Below the pieces are notes generated by a model. The model had not been told where the DNA came from. It made no database searches and saw only the letters and a program-made list of their open reading frames with translations. Both the position numbers and the translations under genes were made by a program. A DNA stretch of 32,229 bases. Source: a bacterium. GTDB lineage: Bacteria > Patescibacteriota > Saccharimonadia > Saccharimonadales > UBA4665. Shown here in pieces: positions 30,930 to 32,229 of this stretch (the stretch's first letter is position 1; the number at the start of each line of letters is the position of its first letter). The stretch covers positions 1-32,229 of the forward strand of contig JAJYDV010000007.1 of the NCBI GenBank assembly GCA_021777375.1. The letters run 5' to 3'.

Positions 30930-32229
30930 TTACTGTTTTGTATACGGCGGGGCATCTAGTGATTGCAGCGAGCCGCCTAGAAAAGTGGCGCCGCCGCGCA
31001 GTCGCATACTTGATGCTGGATGATAATAAATCCGGATTCCGGTAATTGTAGTGTGGTTGCCATAAATATCCGGAAAAGTTGCAGTTTGTGAGTCGTCAAG
31101 CGTCACATCTACCCATATGTACTCTGCCAGGTTATCCGTATTACCGCAACCATCACTGGTAAGACCCATATTAAAGGGGGTGCTTATTTCCGGAGGAGCC
31201 AGATTTACCGTTCCGGTAGGGCTAAATGTCGGGCAGCTTACCGTAGCACCCCTATAAGAAACATCTATGCCTCCTATCCCGGCGTAGCCGCCTAGACCGG
31301 GATTACCAATGTTGCTGCCATAAAGCATTACGGAAATAGGGGTGACATCGGCGCCGTTAGTGTAGGCAGTACCTTTCCAAAAACCCGGAGCTCCCACTCC
31401 AACAATTTGTGCATACTCTACGGTTGTAATGATAGAACCGCTGCTGTTCGCCCCCCCAATGGCATACAGATACCCGTTATATGCCACGGCGCTGAGAGAG
31501 TATGTAGCTATTAGCAAGGCGCCGGTACCACTGGATATTTGGGTCCAGGCGCCGGGGACGCCATTAGCTCCAATAGGAGCGTACTCTACGGTTGCAAGAA
31601 CGCTAGTACCGGTATACCCCCCAATGGCATACAGATACCCGTTATATGCCACGGCGCCGAGAGAGTAAGTAGCCGTTAGCAGGGCGCCGGTACCACTGGA
31701 TATTTGGGTCCAAGCGCCGGGGACGCCATTAGCTCCAATAGGAGCGTACTCTACGGTTGCAAGGGCGCTGCCGCTATACCCTCCAATTGCGTACAGATAC
31801 CCGTTATATGCCACGGCGCCGAGAGATTGCGTAGCTGTTAGCAGAGCGCCGTTGCCGCTAGATATTTGGGTCCAGGTGCCGGGGACACCATTAGCTCCAA
31901 TTGGTGCATACTCTACGGTTGCAAGAGCGCTACCGTTATTCCCTCCAATAGCGTACAGATACCCGTTATATGCCACGGCGCCGAAAGCATATGTAGCTGT
32001 TAGCAGAGCGCTGGTCGCTCCTCCCTGATTCCCTATATTCACTAGCCTCGAATAGTGACCGATTCGGGGGATTGTTTGTAGTCCAGCGTACTCTACGGTT
32101 GCGATATAGCCTGCGCTATACCCCCCAATAGCGTACATATACCCGTTATATGCCACGGCGCCGAAAGCCGCTGTAGCTGTCAGCAGGGCGCCGCTACCGC
32201 TAGATATCTCAGTCCAGGCGCCGGGGGCG
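30930..32229 (-). CDS. Secreted Kelch-like repeat protein, N-terminus outside window
   Basis: The frame continues past the right edge; 433 codons are visible. Six units of 54-60 residues share GALLTAT-x-GAVAYNGYLYAIGG-x-ATVEYAPIGANGVPGAWTQISSG, a Kelch-type blade with the GG doublet and the following Tyr and Trp. Kelch repeats form beta-propellers. After about residue 280 comes a C-terminal domain of about 150 residues with two Cys and the ending RLRGGATFLGGSLQSLDAPP. The sequence is Gly/Ala/Ser/Thr-rich and nearly free of Lys, consistent with a surface or secreted protein. Similar RLRGG-TF-LD endings occur, as I recall, in CPR surface proteins. Its binding partner is unknown. Confidence 0.8.
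   Translation of the reverse strand, partial: APGAWTEISSGSGALLTATAAFGAVAYNGYMYAIGGYSAGYIATVEYAGLQTIPRIGHYSRLVNIGNQGGATSALLTATYAFGAVAYNGYLYAIGGNNGSALATVEYAPIGANGVPGTWTQISSGNGALLTATQSLGAVAYNGYLYAIGGYSGSALATVEYAPIGANGVPGAWTQISSGTGALLTATYSLGAVAYNGYLYAIGGYTGTSVLATVEYAPIGANGVPGAWTQISSGTGALLIATYSLSAVAYNGYLYAIGGANSSGSIITTVEYAQIVGVGAPGFWKGTAYTNGADVTPISVMLYGSNIGNPGLGGYAGIGGIDVSYRGATVSCPTFSPTGTVNLAPPEISTPFNMGLTSDGCGNTDNLAEYIWVDVTLDDSQTATFPDIYGNHTTITGIRIYYHPASSMRLRGGATFLGGSLQSLDAPPYTKQ
31471..32229 (-). repeat. Tandem coding repeats, period 162-180 bp
   Basis: The block TACCCGTTATATGCCACGGC on the plus strand begins at 31471, 31636, 31798, 31960 and 32140, giving spacings of 165, 162, 162 and 180, with further similarity to the right edge. 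Nucleotide identity between units is high, including synonymous sites. Confidence 0.9.

Noticed and set aside
31400-32229. Regular repeats that could suggest a CRISPR array
   Set aside because: Period is 162-180 bp, a multiple of three in one open frame, and the units translate to Kelch-like blades.

Overview
The window reads as about 32 kb of chromosome from a small-genome bacterium, most likely Candidatus Saccharibacteria (TM7, Patescibacteria/CPR) or a near relative. The support is inferential: a CPR-style leucyl-tRNA synthetase and D-Ala-D-Ala ligase, a MurF-type ligase whose N-terminal substrate domain is replaced by membrane helices, many small secreted proteins with one N-terminal helix, and no amino-acid biosynthesis genes. 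TGA is a normal stop (for example the overlaps at 15565-15568 and 17960-17963), which argues against the recoded Gracilibacteria and Absconditabacteria. Several genes are of types best known from Actinobacteria, the usual hosts of Saccharibacteria: a WhiB regulator, a nickel superoxide dismutase with its maturation protease, a DrrAB-like ABC exporter and an MTB12-like antigen. A divergent actinobacterial relative is the main alternative.

Layout. 1-2245: the 3' end of an mTERF-like helical-repeat protein, a WhiB regulator, a stand-alone response regulator and a DedA membrane protein. 2343-5916 (minus): an apparent flavin electron-transfer operon (FMN-binding anchored protein, ApbE flavinyltransferase, RnfD-FNR fusion) followed by a methyltransferase. 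6004-14535: galU, a 14-helix exporter with a small anchored protein, a DMT transporter, a membrane-anchored Mrr-like nuclease domain, two glycosyltransferases in convergent overlap, and a secreted ricin-B/CHAP peptidoglycan hydrolase. 14641-18706 (plus): a small anchored protein and a tightly overlapping MarR / exporter / ABC ATPase / ABC permease operon with a perfect palindrome in its promoter.

18703-25689 (minus) is the housekeeping block: leuS, rpmF (48 codons), nusB, a Nudix hydrolase, rnc, rpsP, a KhpA-like protein, trmD, then sodN and sodX. 25754-27058 holds a Fic protein with a substituted catalytic histidine, flanked by two tiny orphan frames. 27341-30703 (minus) is a cell-wall operon: alpha/beta hydrolase, membrane MurF-like ligase, ddl. 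30930 to the right edge is the 3' part of a secreted Kelch-like protein with nearly identical 54-60-residue repeats.

Two regulatory themes recur. Several genes have an extended -10 element of the form TGCTATACT without a clear -35, and many have a -10 only 7-12 bases from the start codon, which implies leaderless or nearly leaderless transcripts. There are also clean palindromes in the marR and rpsP promoters. I saw no rRNA, tRNA, CRISPR array or insertion sequence.
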